A stretch of DNA of 64,000 nucleotides from Planctomycetota bacterium (lineage in GTDB: Bacteria; Planctomycetota; UBA11346). The notes beneath the pieces are model-generated. The model saw only the letters and a list, made by a program, of their open reading frames with translations, ran no database searches and was not told the origin of the DNA. The DNA lies in NCBI GenBank assembly GCA_016745075.1, contig JADGDD010000001.1:311125-375124 (forward strand), in the 5' to 3' direction. Positions within the stretch are counted from its first letter, which is position 1; the number at the start of each line of letters is the position of its first letter. A program made the position numbers and the translations under genes. Positions 8,342 through 19,100 of the stretch are shown piece after piece.

Positions 8342-9244
8342 CTATAATATATCACTAATGTCTTGAATATTTTCTTTTCCAAAAGCGATCATGGCGATGC
8401 GTTCAAAACCAAGGGCAACGCCGGCACAATCTGGAAGTCCTCGAGTGTGCAGGGCGGTGAGATAGGCTTCGTCTATGATCAGGTCTGTATCTGTTGTTTG
8501 TTGGCTGAGTTCGTGTTCGAATCGTTGTCGCATGTCATTTGCGTCTGTGCATTCATGGTAGCCGTTGGCGAGTTCTATGCCATTACGGTACAATTCAAAA
8601 CGTGCCGCCACGTTTTGTCCATCTGAATGTTGTATAATGCGTGCCTGAGCGGCTTGTTCTGGCGGATAGTCGCAGAGTATGCACCAGTCATTTGTGCCAA
8701 GCTGCGGCTCTACATGTTGAGTGAGCACCAGATCAAGCAATTCTGCATGGCTGAAGTGATCAGAGTTTGTAATGAGGCTTCCAAGTCGAGCACGTAATTC
8801 ATCTGTACTGGCATGTCTTGGGTCTATTTGGGCGTATTGTTGAAAGGCTTCAGTATAGCTGATGAATGAAACTGGCAGTTTTGTTTGGCAAAGACGGTTG
8901 CACAGGTCTACTGTTTCGTGGGCAAGTTGCAGATGATCAAAGCCAAGCCGGTACCATTCCAACATCCGAAATTCAGTACGATGTTTGCTGCCATGTTCAC
9001 CATTGCGAAAAGCGGGAGTCAGCGCCCAAATGTCACCACTGTTTGCACACAGCAGGCGTTTAAGCGCATGTTCAGGGCTTGTCGGTAAATAACGAAGCCC
9101 GTGCGTGGTCTGAAGAGAGAGGGGGCTGACCCCGTGATCTAAATTCGCGCCAGTTTGCAAAAGCGGCGGGTCTACTTCTGTAACCTGCCGCTCTTGAAAA
9201 AAAGAACGGATTTCTGCTCGAAGGGCTGCGAGTTTATGGATCAC
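8342..9244 (-). CDS. epmA: Elongation factor P--(R)-beta-lysine ligase EpmA
   Basis: A class II lysyl-tRNA synthetase paralogue that attaches (R)-beta-lysine to a conserved lysine of EF-P. It lacks the anticodon-binding domain, as expected at 300 residues. Class II motif 2 is present as AFRNGEHGSKHRTEFRMLEW and motif 3 as DCAGVALGFERIAMIAFG. The start is a GTG with no evident Shine-Dalgarno, 10 bp after the stop of efp, so translation is probably coupled to efp. Together with efp and epmB it makes the complete beta-lysylation set in one place. Confidence 0.95.
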   Translation of the reverse strand: MIHKLAALRAEIRSFFQERQVTEVDPPLLQTGANLDHGVSPLSLQTTHGLRYLPTSPEHALKRLLCANSGDIWALTPAFRNGEHGSKHRTEFRMLEWYRLGFDHLQLAHETVDLCNRLCQTKLPVSFISYTEAFQQYAQIDPRHASTDELRARLGSLITNSDHFSHAELLDLVLTQHVEPQLGTNDWCILCDYPPEQAAQARIIQHSDGQNVAARFELYRNGIELANGYHECTDANDMRQRFEHELSQQTTDTDLIIDEAYLTALHTRGLPDCAGVALGFERIAMIAFGKENIQDISDIL

Positions 9245-9254
9245 GGTTAATAAT

Positions 9255-9818
9255 TTAGGTGCGGCCTACATACTCGCGGGTACGGGTATCAATAGTAATT
9301 TCTTCACCAATAGCAATAAAGGTTGGTACGCTTACAACAGCGTCAGTTTCAAGGGTCGCATCTTTCATAACACGGTTAGAAGTGTCGCCTTTTACAGCGT
9401 CTTCCGTGTAGGCGACTTTCATTTTAACCGTATTCGGCAGGCGAATATTGATTGCTTCACCATTCCACAGAGTAACGCTACACTCCATATTTTCGAGTAG
9501 AAAGTCTTTGTTGCTTTGAACAGCATCAGCAGGAACAGGAAGCTGTTCGTAATCTTTGGTATTCATGAAAACATAGTTGCTGCCATCAAAATAGAGATAT
9601 TCCATTGGTGATTCAACAACATCAGCTTCTTCTACTTTTTCACCGCTACGTAGTGTTTTGTCTAGAGTATTGCCAGTGATGAGGTTAGTGACGCGAATTT
9701 TGTAAAACGCAGCGCCTTTGCCCGGTTTCACAAAGTCAACATTTACACATTGCCACGGTTCACTATTGAAAATGACACGCATGCCGCTTTTGAGATCGCT
9801 GGTATTGATTAGGCCCAT
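9255..9818 (-). CDS. efp: Translation elongation factor P
   Basis: Relieves ribosome stalling at polyproline stretches. The 187-residue protein has the three-domain EF-P length. The modified lysine is Lys34 in the loop VKPGKGAAFY, the form used by EpmA/EpmB-type modification. The C-terminal signature region is IGEEITIDTRTREYVGR. It is the first gene of an efp-epmA pair. Its start codon is only 20 bp from that of divergent epmB. Confidence 0.97.
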   Translation of the reverse strand: MGLINTSDLKSGMRVIFNSEPWQCVNVDFVKPGKGAAFYKIRVTNLITGNTLDKTLRSGEKVEEADVVESPMEYLYFDGSNYVFMNTKDYEQLPVPADAVQSNKDFLLENMECSVTLWNGEAINIRLPNTVKMKVAYTEDAVKGDTSNRVMKDATLETDAVVSVPTFIAIGEEITIDTRTREYVGRT

Positions 9819-9838
9819 GATGGCTCCACAGTAGAGAA

Positions 9839-10894
9839 ATGAATGAAGTAAGAGCGCGGATGCTAGCAGATGAAGTGAGCGAGGCTAGTCCCTTCCTGCC
9901 GTGGAAACAAGAGTTGGCCAAATCTGTACGAAACGGCCGTGAATTAGCTCAATTATTGGGCTTAGATGAGGATGTGATCAGCGATGATTGTGGATTCTCG
10001 GTGATGGCTCCGCGCCCATACATAGCCCGTATGGAGTATGGGAACCCTTTAGACCCTTTGTTGTTGCAGGTACTGCCGCAGGCGCATGAAGCAGAAGATC
10101 GGCTCGGTTTTGTTGCAGATCCGGTTGGTGAACATGATGGTGTTGCTCAAGGTTATCTACAGAAGTATAATGGTCGCGCTTTGTTGGTGAGTACGCCAGC
10201 CTGTGCTATCCATTGTCGCTACTGTTTTCGTCGTCATTTTCCGTATGAGGAGCAATCCAGATCGGGCTCATGGTGGGACGAGCCGTTTGCGGCTTGTGCA
10301 CAAGATACATCTTTAGATGAGATTATTTTTTCAGGTGGAGATCCATGGGTGTTACCAGATAGCCAACTCCAGCAAATGGTACAGGCAGTAGAACAGATTC
10401 CTCATATCAAACGTTTACGTTGGCACACACGTTTGCCTATTGTCTTGCCGCAAAGAGTTGATGAAGCGCTCTGTGAATGGATCAGGGCAAGCACTGTGCC
10501 GCAGATTATCGTGTTGCATTGTAACCATGCCAATGAAATAGATGATTCTGTACGGGAAGCTTGTCAGAAGTTACGGGGAAGCGGGGCATTGCTTCTGAAT
10601 CAAGCCGTTTTGCTGGCAGGGGTTAATGACTCGGTAGCAGCTCAATCCGCATTAGGAGAAGCGTTGGTGGGTGCTGGGGTCACACCGTATTACGTACACA
10701 TGCTTGATCCAGTAGCTGGAGCAGCTCACTTTTTTGTACCAGAGGGTAAAGCCTGTGAACTCATGAGAGAACTCCACGCTACCGTTTCTGGATACATGCT
10801 CCCGCGTCTTGTTCGAGAGGTAGCGGGCGACCCAGGAAAAAGACAGGTCCCGTGGTGGATTATTCCAGATGTTGAGTATGGTGCTATGGGGTGA
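9839..10894 (+). CDS. epmB: EF-P beta-lysylation protein EpmB (lysine 2,3-aminomutase family)
   Basis: A radical-SAM, PLP-dependent enzyme that converts L-lysine to (R)-beta-lysine for EpmA. The radical-SAM cluster motif is CAIHCRYCFRRHF (CxxxCxxC), followed by SGGDPW. The protein is 351 residues, shorter than catabolic KamA, as is usual for EpmB. The genomic link to efp and epmA supports the EpmB role over lysine catabolism. The PLP lysine is expected near the C-terminus, where KACELM and the GDPGKRQVPWW region lie. Confidence 0.93.
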   Translation: MNEVRARMLADEVSEASPFLPWKQELAKSVRNGRELAQLLGLDEDVISDDCGFSVMAPRPYIARMEYGNPLDPLLLQVLPQAHEAEDRLGFVADPVGEHDGVAQGYLQKYNGRALLVSTPACAIHCRYCFRRHFPYEEQSRSGSWWDEPFAACAQDTSLDEIIFSGGDPWVLPDSQLQQMVQAVEQIPHIKRLRWHTRLPIVLPQRVDEALCEWIRASTVPQIIVLHCNHANEIDDSVREACQKLRGSGALLLNQAVLLAGVNDSVAAQSALGEALVGAGVTPYYVHMLDPVAGAAHFFVPEGKACELMRELHATVSGYMLPRLVREVAGDPGKRQVPWWIIPDVEYGAMG

Positions 10895-10922
10895 TTTATT
10901 ACCCTGCAACAAACATGCACAC

Positions 10923-12695
10923 TTAGCCTTTCGCAGTCAAAAAATGCATATCAATGCTGCCGCTGGAACGGGTGACTGCGGTGTAGAGCAGATTGTTGTT
11001 TATTGGTGTTTGCTCATTCAATGACATGTCTATGGCAACCGCTTTCCATTCGGAGCCTTGGCTTTTATGAATAGTCAGGCCGTAAGCGGGTCGGTAATCT
11101 GGTAATTGTGCGAGTGGAATAGGTTCTGAATGGTCAGGGAAATAGACCATGTGTGCGGCTGTTTCTGGACCATCGCCAAGAGCTATACCAATGTCGCCAT
11201 TGGTTAAATTGAGGTGGCGAATATTGCGTTCAATTAAAAGAGGGCAACCATGTGGTAGGGTTTTGTGGTGCATAATGTTTTCTTGTGAAGTGCTTCCCCA
11301 AGTGGCAGCAATGCCACGTTCATTTGCTTGATCTATTTGGTGATTGGTGGCACACAGTAATTGGAAAGAATCAAGTGCTAAAGCAAGCTCGTCTTGTGGT
11401 GGCGGTGCGCTCAGAGACCACTGTGAACAGCGTTCTTTGTGCTCAAGCCATGCTACCATGCAACGCTGCATAAGGCTGGCATGGGTATGATGGTGTGTCA
11501 GTTGAGTTGGACCTGCGTGTGTTTTGAAACAGTCTTGTAGCTGTAGTGGGCTTGTTGTTTTTCCTGGACGAATTAAATCGGCAAGCTCTAGCACCCATGG
11601 TGCACAACGTGCACGCCAGCTATGTACTAAACCAATGCTCATACCGGGTACGGGCTGATCGATTGAGCCCGGATCATCAAGCCCTTCTCGCCACCAGTGA
11701 TTAATATGAGCTGTGTCTGTATGGCAGCGAATAGCTAGGCGTTGGCAGTATGCTTCCGGTAAGGCACCGGCTGCACCACGATGAACCAATTCACTTAAAA
11801 CACCGCCGGCTTCCACCGAATCTAATTGGTCGCGGTCACCAAGTAATAAGAGTGAAGCATGATCTGGAAGCGCGTCGATAAGTTGAGACATTAACTCTAC
11901 ATCAGTCATACTTGCTTCGTCCATAATGACGAGTTTATGAGGAAGCGGATGATGTGCATGGAAGCGGAATGGCCCGCCCTGTTCCGGTGGTTTTGGAGAC
12001 CAGCCTAGGGCTCGATGTACTGTTTGTGGGACAATGTGCTGTAAGAATTCACGTTCGTGTTCAGCAAGTGCCAAACGAAGACTCACACCACGCAAAGATT
12101 GCTGTAAGCGGTTTGCTGCTTTTCCAGTAGGAGCGCATAGTAATACATCGGTGGGTTGAAGACGGCGTTCTAATCGACAACGAACGGCGAGTAGGGCGGC
12201 GGCGGACGTTGTTTTTCCCGTTCCAGGTCCGCCGGTAAGCACACCAAAACGGCGGTCAACAAGTGCGGCTACGGCAAGCCGTTGATGAGCGTTATCAAAA
12301 CCGTGTTCTTGAGTATGTGGTAAAATAGCATCTAGGGTTTGTTGAATGGTTTCATCATCTGCGAGTACTGTTTGTGTTACTGCCGCTGTTTCTACCCATG
12401 TGCGAATACGTTTCCAAGCAGAAGCAACGCGTGGTAATAAAATCATATCGCCTTCATGGGCAATGAGATGTTGTGGTCTCGTGCTGAGATCAAGCTGGGG
12501 GCAAACTTTGGCAATGGGGAGTTGGCCCACGCCACGAGAGACTGCTTCTAATAAACGTGCGAGAGGGAACAGCCAGTCTGTCCATCGTTCTGTAGCTGCT
12601 GCATCTGACTTGTTTGATGACAGAGCAAAACGAGCCAATGGTAAAAATGGTGCTATGACTGCTGCATCGTCTTGTTGTACAGGGGGGCTGTTCAT
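10923..12695 (-). CDS. recD: Exodeoxyribonuclease V subunit RecD
   Basis: The 5'-3' SF1B helicase subunit of RecBCD, which processes double-strand breaks. Walker A is GGPGTGKTTSAAALL, Walker B is VIMDEASMTDVELM, and helicase motif V/VI sequences are YGLTIHKSQGSEWK and LLYTAVTRS near the C-terminus. Its 590 residues match the usual RecD length. It is the last gene of recC-recB-recD, and the gap to the recB stop is 3 bp. No ptrA-like protease gene is present in this operon. Confidence 0.95.
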   Translation of the reverse strand: MNSPPVQQDDAAVIAPFLPLARFALSSNKSDAAATERWTDWLFPLARLLEAVSRGVGQLPIAKVCPQLDLSTRPQHLIAHEGDMILLPRVASAWKRIRTWVETAAVTQTVLADDETIQQTLDAILPHTQEHGFDNAHQRLAVAALVDRRFGVLTGGPGTGKTTSAAALLAVRCRLERRLQPTDVLLCAPTGKAANRLQQSLRGVSLRLALAEHEREFLQHIVPQTVHRALGWSPKPPEQGGPFRFHAHHPLPHKLVIMDEASMTDVELMSQLIDALPDHASLLLLGDRDQLDSVEAGGVLSELVHRGAAGALPEAYCQRLAIRCHTDTAHINHWWREGLDDPGSIDQPVPGMSIGLVHSWRARCAPWVLELADLIRPGKTTSPLQLQDCFKTHAGPTQLTHHHTHASLMQRCMVAWLEHKERCSQWSLSAPPPQDELALALDSFQLLCATNHQIDQANERGIAATWGSTSQENIMHHKTLPHGCPLLIERNIRHLNLTNGDIGIALGDGPETAAHMVYFPDHSEPIPLAQLPDYRPAYGLTIHKSQGSEWKAVAIDMSLNEQTPINNNLLYTAVTRSSGSIDMHFLTAKG

Positions 12696-12698
12696 GAT

Positions 12699-15600
12699 TT
12701 AACCCTTCCTTGCTGTGGTGAAGAGCGCATCTAAAGCGGCGATGGCGTCAACACTTGGCCGTTCTTGCCAGATGCCATTTTCAGGAAAACCACGAACAAA
12801 TAAATAGAGTCCACCACCAAAGTGAGTGTCGTAGGAATAATCAGGAATGTGCGTTTGTAAATGACGGTGGAGAGCAACGGTATAAAGGCGGCATTGTAAG
12901 AGGTAATCAGATTCAAGCATACAGTGCTCCATTGCTGTATGTTCATAATCGGGCAATTGATTGGTTTTGTAGTCGGCAACATACCAACGGCCGTCATGTT
13001 CAAAGATAAGATCAATATACCCCTGCATAAATCCGTGTATACGTGCAAAAGACCACTGGCTGATACTGGAAGCCCACTCATGCCGTGCGGGATCACTGTT
13101 TATGCTTGGGTCTGCAAGTAGGGCATCTGATAATTGTTGGGCACTCATGTTGGCTACAGGCATAAGAAAATGCAATTCCGCAATACATGAATTTTGCAGC
13201 TCTTGGAGCGAGATGTTGCAAGGCATCTGTGTCGCTAACATACAGGTAATGGCAGAACTAAGGGTATGCCAGCGTTCGTGTTTTTCTTGTTCGCCAGTTG
13301 TTGGGTCTGAAGAAATTCGCGGTTCAGGAACGGCTTCAGCTAATGTTTTTCCATTACCAAGAATATCTTCTAAAATACGATGCACTTCGTCACCAAGTGC
13401 AGTGCCGCCACCAAGCTTATCTAAAAGACCAGGATTGAGAGGTACGTTTTGTGTAAAGATCAAGCTTTCATCATGATCCCATGCAGAACCAACTTCATGG
13501 CTCTGGACATTGCTATGTAATGAGGAGAAGCTGGCAATGCGATGGAGACCACCGCGCCAGGGATGTACGAGTGGAGGTATAGCGATAGTTGTTGGCAGTA
13601 GTGGTTCTTGTTGTGACGTGCTCTTATTGGGAATTATTTTTGGAGTAATAATTTTTTCTGCCAGTTGTTCGTGCCATGTATCTGTATCGTTTGATAATTG
13701 TAGCAGACGGGCTAACTCAGATGACTCAGCACCATTGGCGTGTTGCTTGCCGCCGCTGGATATTGGAGCCATACCAAGATATAAACGGTGGCGAGCACGA
13801 GTAAGAGCCACGTAAAGAAAACGCTGTTCCTCTTCTTCGCTTTGTTGTATGGCTTCCTGTTTGTGCGCTGCAAAATCTGGCGAGCCAATATCTATAAATC
13901 CGCCTTGTTCATTGCGAACAACAGCAGCGGCCATTTGTTTCTGAGTGAATTTGCTGCCAACATGCCAGAGGAAAGGGCAAAAAACGATCGGGTATTCTAG
14001 GCCTTTACTACCATGAATGGTAACAAGCTGAACAGCGGGTAGATCGGTTTCGAGTTTCATGAGGTCGGTGTCATTATTATTTGTTTGTGTTTCTGTGGCC
14101 CGGCTCAGTGATCGCAATAAAAGAGTTGGCGTGCGCAGACCAGTAGCCCATGTTTCTTGTAAAATATGCGCAATATGTCGCCAATTAGTAACTTGTCGTT
14201 CGCTATGATTGCCGCTGTGTGCATGCCTATCGTTATGCCGTAGCAGCATTGGCAGGGGGCCGTGTTGATGAAGTTCATGCAAGGCTTCGCGGGTATGCTG
14301 TATCCATTCTGCTTGGATAAGCGGTGATTCCTGTAACTCTTGTAGGGCAGCAGTACCAAGGCCACCAAGTGGTGTGGCTGCAAAGGTGAGTAGATTTGGC
14401 AGAATATGGCCAACTCCGGTATCCATGGTTTGCAAAAGTGTGAGCCACCACATAAAATCGAAGGTTTCATCACTGCTGAGTACGCTGCCCAGTCCTTGTC
14501 CAGCTTGTTGGCAAGGAATATTATTTTCAGTCAGTGCTTGTCTGGTAAGACGCAAGTGATGGTGCTTGCTGGCTAAAATAGCAATGTCAGAAGCACGAAG
14601 TGGGCGGCGTATACCAGTATGACGGTCATGAATTTCTACACCATCCTGCAAAAGACGGGTACATTCTGTTGCAATTTGTTTCGCTATATCTGTAAAAGCA
14701 TGAGAGCGTACAGTGTGATCACTCCACATGTAGGATAGAGGAGGGCGTTCAGCGCTATCCCATAAACGCTGCTCTGTATTATTGGCAGAGATAGCAGTGT
14801 AGCGTATTGGGTTGTTTGTCTGTCCATTCTGAAAAGAGGGGTGTTTTTCATATAGGGCGTTTAACTCTTCAATAAGTGCTTGGTCAGTTCTAAAATTAAC
14901 TGTCATTTCTGGCGTGGTTTGCGCGATCTGAGTTAAGGCACGGTAGCTGGCAAGGTCTGCACCACGAAAACGATAGATGCTTTGTTTGGGGTCACCAATA
15001 ACGATGAGTGTTTCTGTTGGCGTGCGTGTTGATGTGTCTTTGTTGCAAAAGAGTGTTGTGAATACCTCAATTTGTACGCTATCACTATCTTGGCATTCAT
15101 CAATAATGACTGCTTTAAATCGTTCACGAACGCTACAGGCAAGTGGCCCGTTTGGTCCTTGTTTTTTTAAGGCATCACGAACAAAAATAATAATATCATC
15201 AAAACTATAAACAGACTGTTGTTCTTTTCTCTGTTCGTATTGTTTCCGAATTGTATCTATGAAGTGGACCTGTGCTGCTATTTGTGGCGCTGCATGTTGT
15301 TCTATCAGTGCATGTCGTGCTGCATCACAGGCAGTAAGTAATATTGGGCAGCAGTCTCCCATTTTTGTGCGGGCAGCATCAGTAAGCCCTTTTGCGGGGT
15401 TGCCGGAGGCTATTGCTTCAATTACTTTTCGTGCAGCGGAACGGCTTCGCCCAAGTGGTTTGAGTAGGTCATCAAGTTGATCGTTAAAGGTCTGTAGGTG
15501 AGCAAGCGTGTGTGTTGCTTGTTCGTGTAGCTGCAATTCGTCTGGGCAGTTGACTGGCAGCATGCTTTTTCGTGCGAATGCACTGTTGTGAGCAAGTGCT

Positions 15601-16172
15601 TCCGCTATCTTTCGTGCTTGTTGAACGGGTTTGTTACCCAAAAGTTGAACACGTTCTTCAGCACAGGCACCAATAATATAATCGTCTACCATTTCAGTAA
15701 TAATATCTTGGCAAGAATGTATGGGCTCTCGTTCAGGATCGCCGCCAAGCTCTAAAACAAAACGGGTGATAATACTTTGGCAAAAACCATGTAGAGTGCT
15801 AATTGGTGCAAGGTCAAAACTGGAGAGAGCAACATTTATTTCATGCAATAAATTTCTACTGGATGAGGTGCTTTCTATTTGTGCTTGAACGTCTTGGACA
15901 ATGGTGGTGGCAGGGTTGCTGCTATCGGCATTGTCAGGATGAGCGCATGCGTATTGGGCATCACGTAAGATTTGTAATAATCGTTCTGATAATTCTGCGG
16001 TAGCGGCCGTGGTAAAGGTGCTCACTAATATAGATTCAATTGGTAGGTGAGATTGTAATAATAAGCGCAGCCATAAAACCGCGATACTATAGGTTTTTCC
16101 TGTTCCGGCACTTGCTTCAATAGAGTGCATGCCAGCAAGATTTTCGGGAGCAGTTAGCGGATTAAAGCTCAT
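12699..16172 (-). CDS. recB: Exodeoxyribonuclease V subunit RecB
   Basis: The 3'-5' UvrD-type helicase and sole nuclease subunit of RecBCD, 1157 residues. Walker A is IEASAGTGKTYSIAVLWLRL at the N-terminus. VIIDECQDSDSVQIEVF is motif II and IGDPKQSIYRFRGADL is motif III. TIHGSKGLEYPIVFCP is motif V, and FLYVALTRARHRLYLG is motif VI. The C-terminal nuclease domain keeps GYIDLIFEHDGRWYVADYKT, with the metal-binding Asp and the catalytic Asp/Lys pair, so the nuclease should be active. Its start overlaps the recC stop by 4 bp. Confidence 0.96.
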   Translation of the reverse strand: MSFNPLTAPENLAGMHSIEASAGTGKTYSIAVLWLRLLLQSHLPIESILVSTFTTAATAELSERLLQILRDAQYACAHPDNADSSNPATTIVQDVQAQIESTSSSRNLLHEINVALSSFDLAPISTLHGFCQSIITRFVLELGGDPEREPIHSCQDIITEMVDDYIIGACAEERVQLLGNKPVQQARKIAEALAHNSAFARKSMLPVNCPDELQLHEQATHTLAHLQTFNDQLDDLLKPLGRSRSAARKVIEAIASGNPAKGLTDAARTKMGDCCPILLTACDAARHALIEQHAAPQIAAQVHFIDTIRKQYEQRKEQQSVYSFDDIIIFVRDALKKQGPNGPLACSVRERFKAVIIDECQDSDSVQIEVFTTLFCNKDTSTRTPTETLIVIGDPKQSIYRFRGADLASYRALTQIAQTTPEMTVNFRTDQALIEELNALYEKHPSFQNGQTNNPIRYTAISANNTEQRLWDSAERPPLSYMWSDHTVRSHAFTDIAKQIATECTRLLQDGVEIHDRHTGIRRPLRASDIAILASKHHHLRLTRQALTENNIPCQQAGQGLGSVLSSDETFDFMWWLTLLQTMDTGVGHILPNLLTFAATPLGGLGTAALQELQESPLIQAEWIQHTREALHELHQHGPLPMLLRHNDRHAHSGNHSERQVTNWRHIAHILQETWATGLRTPTLLLRSLSRATETQTNNNDTDLMKLETDLPAVQLVTIHGSKGLEYPIVFCPFLWHVGSKFTQKQMAAAVVRNEQGGFIDIGSPDFAAHKQEAIQQSEEEEQRFLYVALTRARHRLYLGMAPISSGGKQHANGAESSELARLLQLSNDTDTWHEQLAEKIITPKIIPNKSTSQQEPLLPTTIAIPPLVHPWRGGLHRIASFSSLHSNVQSHEVGSAWDHDESLIFTQNVPLNPGLLDKLGGGTALGDEVHRILEDILGNGKTLAEAVPEPRISSDPTTGEQEKHERWHTLSSAITCMLATQMPCNISLQELQNSCIAELHFLMPVANMSAQQLSDALLADPSINSDPARHEWASSISQWSFARIHGFMQGYIDLIFEHDGRWYVADYKTNQLPDYEHTAMEHCMLESDYLLQCRLYTVALHRHLQTHIPDYSYDTHFGGGLYLFVRGFPENGIWQERPSVDAIAALDALFTTARKG

Positions 16173-19100
16173 GCGTTAACCTCCGAAACCCATTGGTGTA
16201 GAGCTTGGGCAAAACGCCATGCCAAAGGGAAGGACGGATCGGGCAACATTGCATTACAGGCAGACTGATAGCTTGGGTCATCTGGGCCAAGCCATGTAAA
16301 CGGATTTTCTAATTGGCGGAAACAGAGGCGGTGAATCGCTTCGTCTTTTGCGGGGCTTGTGCCACCAGCAAAAGAATTGCCCTCAGACCAGTGGTGCATG
16401 GCATTGTGTAGGGCTTTTTCACTATCGGATTCTTTGCTGAGTGTCGTAAAGAGTTGTTTGTCCATTGGTATGGGAGCTGCTTGTGCGAGTGGTATAAGTT
16501 GAATTAATGTATGGAGTAATTCTTCTGGTGTCTGTGTGGTTGTAAGTGAAATGTGTTCTTCTGATGTTCCGTAATGAAGAGTTGCACTTGGTTGTATTTG
16601 TTCTTGAACAGCAAACAGTAAGAGATCAATACACATTTGAATAAAGGGGCTGCCGTATTCAGTTGGTGCACTTTTTTTTGTTTTTGGCAAAGCAAATGAT
16701 GAGACGGTGAAAAAATGTAAGGCACCTGTTTCATCACGAGCCCATAATGATTCTGTCTGTGTGTTGATACGGTAAGACAAGAGCGGTAGATCTTCTTGAT
16801 GTTGGAGAGCTGTTAGTGTACTGCCATCCCAGTTTGGAGTTTTTTCTTGAACTGTATTCCAAACAGTTTCGCCAAGTAAGCCAGGTGGTAATTCGCCAGA
16901 AGCTTGTACTTGGCGAAAAATATGCTCATCATTATGGCTGTCTGTGTGTAATAATCGGCTACGTAATAGACGAGAACGAATACCCCAAGCTTCTAGGTTA
17001 TCAATGGTCAGCCGATCACCCTGTTCAGGGCTTATTTTTTCTTCTGAAAAATGCAGGCCTAATTCGGCAGCAAACAGTTTACATGGTTGGTTTATCAGGT
17101 CCTTCAAAGTGCGTCTATGAATATGAATATTTTTGGGTAAAGGAAGCGCTTGCCTCCAAAGGCCCTGTGCGGGAGGAGGTGCTGCAATAAGGGTTTGTGC
17201 GTGTGTACTATCACTAGCTAAAAAGCTTCGTGTTTGCACAGATGCCTGTGCTTGGTGTGCTTGTGGGCTGAATCCATTTAACCCATGTTCAAAACAAAAT
17301 ATTTTTTTATCATTATCAACGCTTTTACAACATTGTAGGGCTGCATCAATAAGATCTGCCAGTGGGGTGGAAGGTGGCCGTATTTTGTCGTCGTTATCAG
17401 AGCCGCCTTCATAGGTACAGACAAACCGTTGTGCAGCAGCAAGGACACAAAGTAATATATTATGCCGATCATCATCACGCATGCTCGGATCACCCCATGC
17501 TCGGGAGCTAGCAAGTGGGTGCCAGTCTGGGCGGTCGTCAACACGAGGGAAACGGTCATTTCCAAGACCGCAGACTACAATCATTTTTGCAGGAGTGCCA
17601 GCATAGCTTGAAAGGGAAGCAACTGTGACGCCGCCAACACCGTTGCTCATATTCGCTGTTACATCATCAAGCTGCGGAATAAGCAGGCGTTTAAATGCAG
17701 ATGCATTAACCTGTATATTTTCTGGTGCACAGCGCTCAAGTTGTGGTAAAATAGAATTAATTAAGGTAGCACGTTGTTGCTGCTCGTTGCGTCCACCGTC
17801 TCCAAGTAATTGCTCAAGTATGTGTGCTGTTCGTTCAGACCATGTTGCTAGAGAAGCGGGTTGTGTGTCTGCCCACTGTTCACGCATGTGGATGAGTTGC
17901 TCTAATAGCGCAGCGAGCGCAGCCAGAGATTGTACTTTTAATCCGCTTGCTCGAGAGAGTGGAACGTGTCCTTCAATGGTGTCTGTTGTTTGTCTGTTGT
18001 AATCGCAAATAGCGCCAAGGACTAAACGCTGAAGGGCAAATGCTAGGCTCCAGCGTTCATCGTTGTGTGCTTGATAATGTTGTCTGTGGGTACGGTTCAG
18101 ACCCCAGCGAAAACAAGCGTTTTGTACCCAGTTAAGGAGGTTATCATCACCGCTTGTTCCAGCATTATCAAAACCAAAACGCTCAGCAATTAAAGGGTGC
18201 TCAATTAAGGATAGAAATTGTTCTTGGGTAAATCGCCCCGCAAGAGCTTGCAAAATTAATTGAATAGCTTCGGCAATGGAAGAGTTACTCGCACCATTTA
18301 AAGATAAGGTACGAAAAGGAATATGTAAATCGTGTTGAGCCTGCGGTTGAAAGGCGGCTGTAACCAGTGGTGCATAATCACTTGGACTTGCAAGCAAGAC
18401 TACAATTTCCTCTGCGCGTAAGTGTGAGTCTTCGTGCATGGCTTGAAGAATACGGTCTCTACATATTTCAAGCTCACGTAACGGGCTGCGGCAGGAATGT
18501 ACGGAAAAAGAATGATCGTTTGCAGGTAATATTCCGCAGGTATCAGTATCCCACGGAATGTCTGGGTCTTGCAAAGAGCAACGTTGCAGGCGGCCAAGCA
18601 GAGTGTCTGCAGGCGGGGCATCGGTATAGAAACCATCACCACCGCTATCCCACAAATCAATAGCTTGATTATGTAGATCTTGTAGACGGCGACCAAAAGG
18701 AGAGAGCAATGGCCCTGCGTTATCCTCATCGTTCCAGTACAGTGTTTTTCTACCCGTTGATAAATCACCCCAGAACAAAGAGCTTGGTTCCAGCAGATAG
18801 AGATGAACATGGTCAGCAGGCAACAGGCTCAGCATATGATTGAGGCGCTGCATTAAGACGGTGGGTAGTCCTGTATCTAATTGTATCCAAAGGTGGGGGC
18901 AGCCACCTTTTTTCTCCCAGCTACGAAGCCATTCTTTGGTTGCAGCAGAAAAAATTTCATCATCAAGTGAGCCAATATGAGCGGCAAGTAACGGGGCTAT
19001 GTTGGCTTGTTTACAGATCCACTGTAAAAAAGAATCATCGGCAAATCGTTGCGCAGATGTATCTGTTTGGTCAAAGCGACAGAGCAAACCCATATCTATG

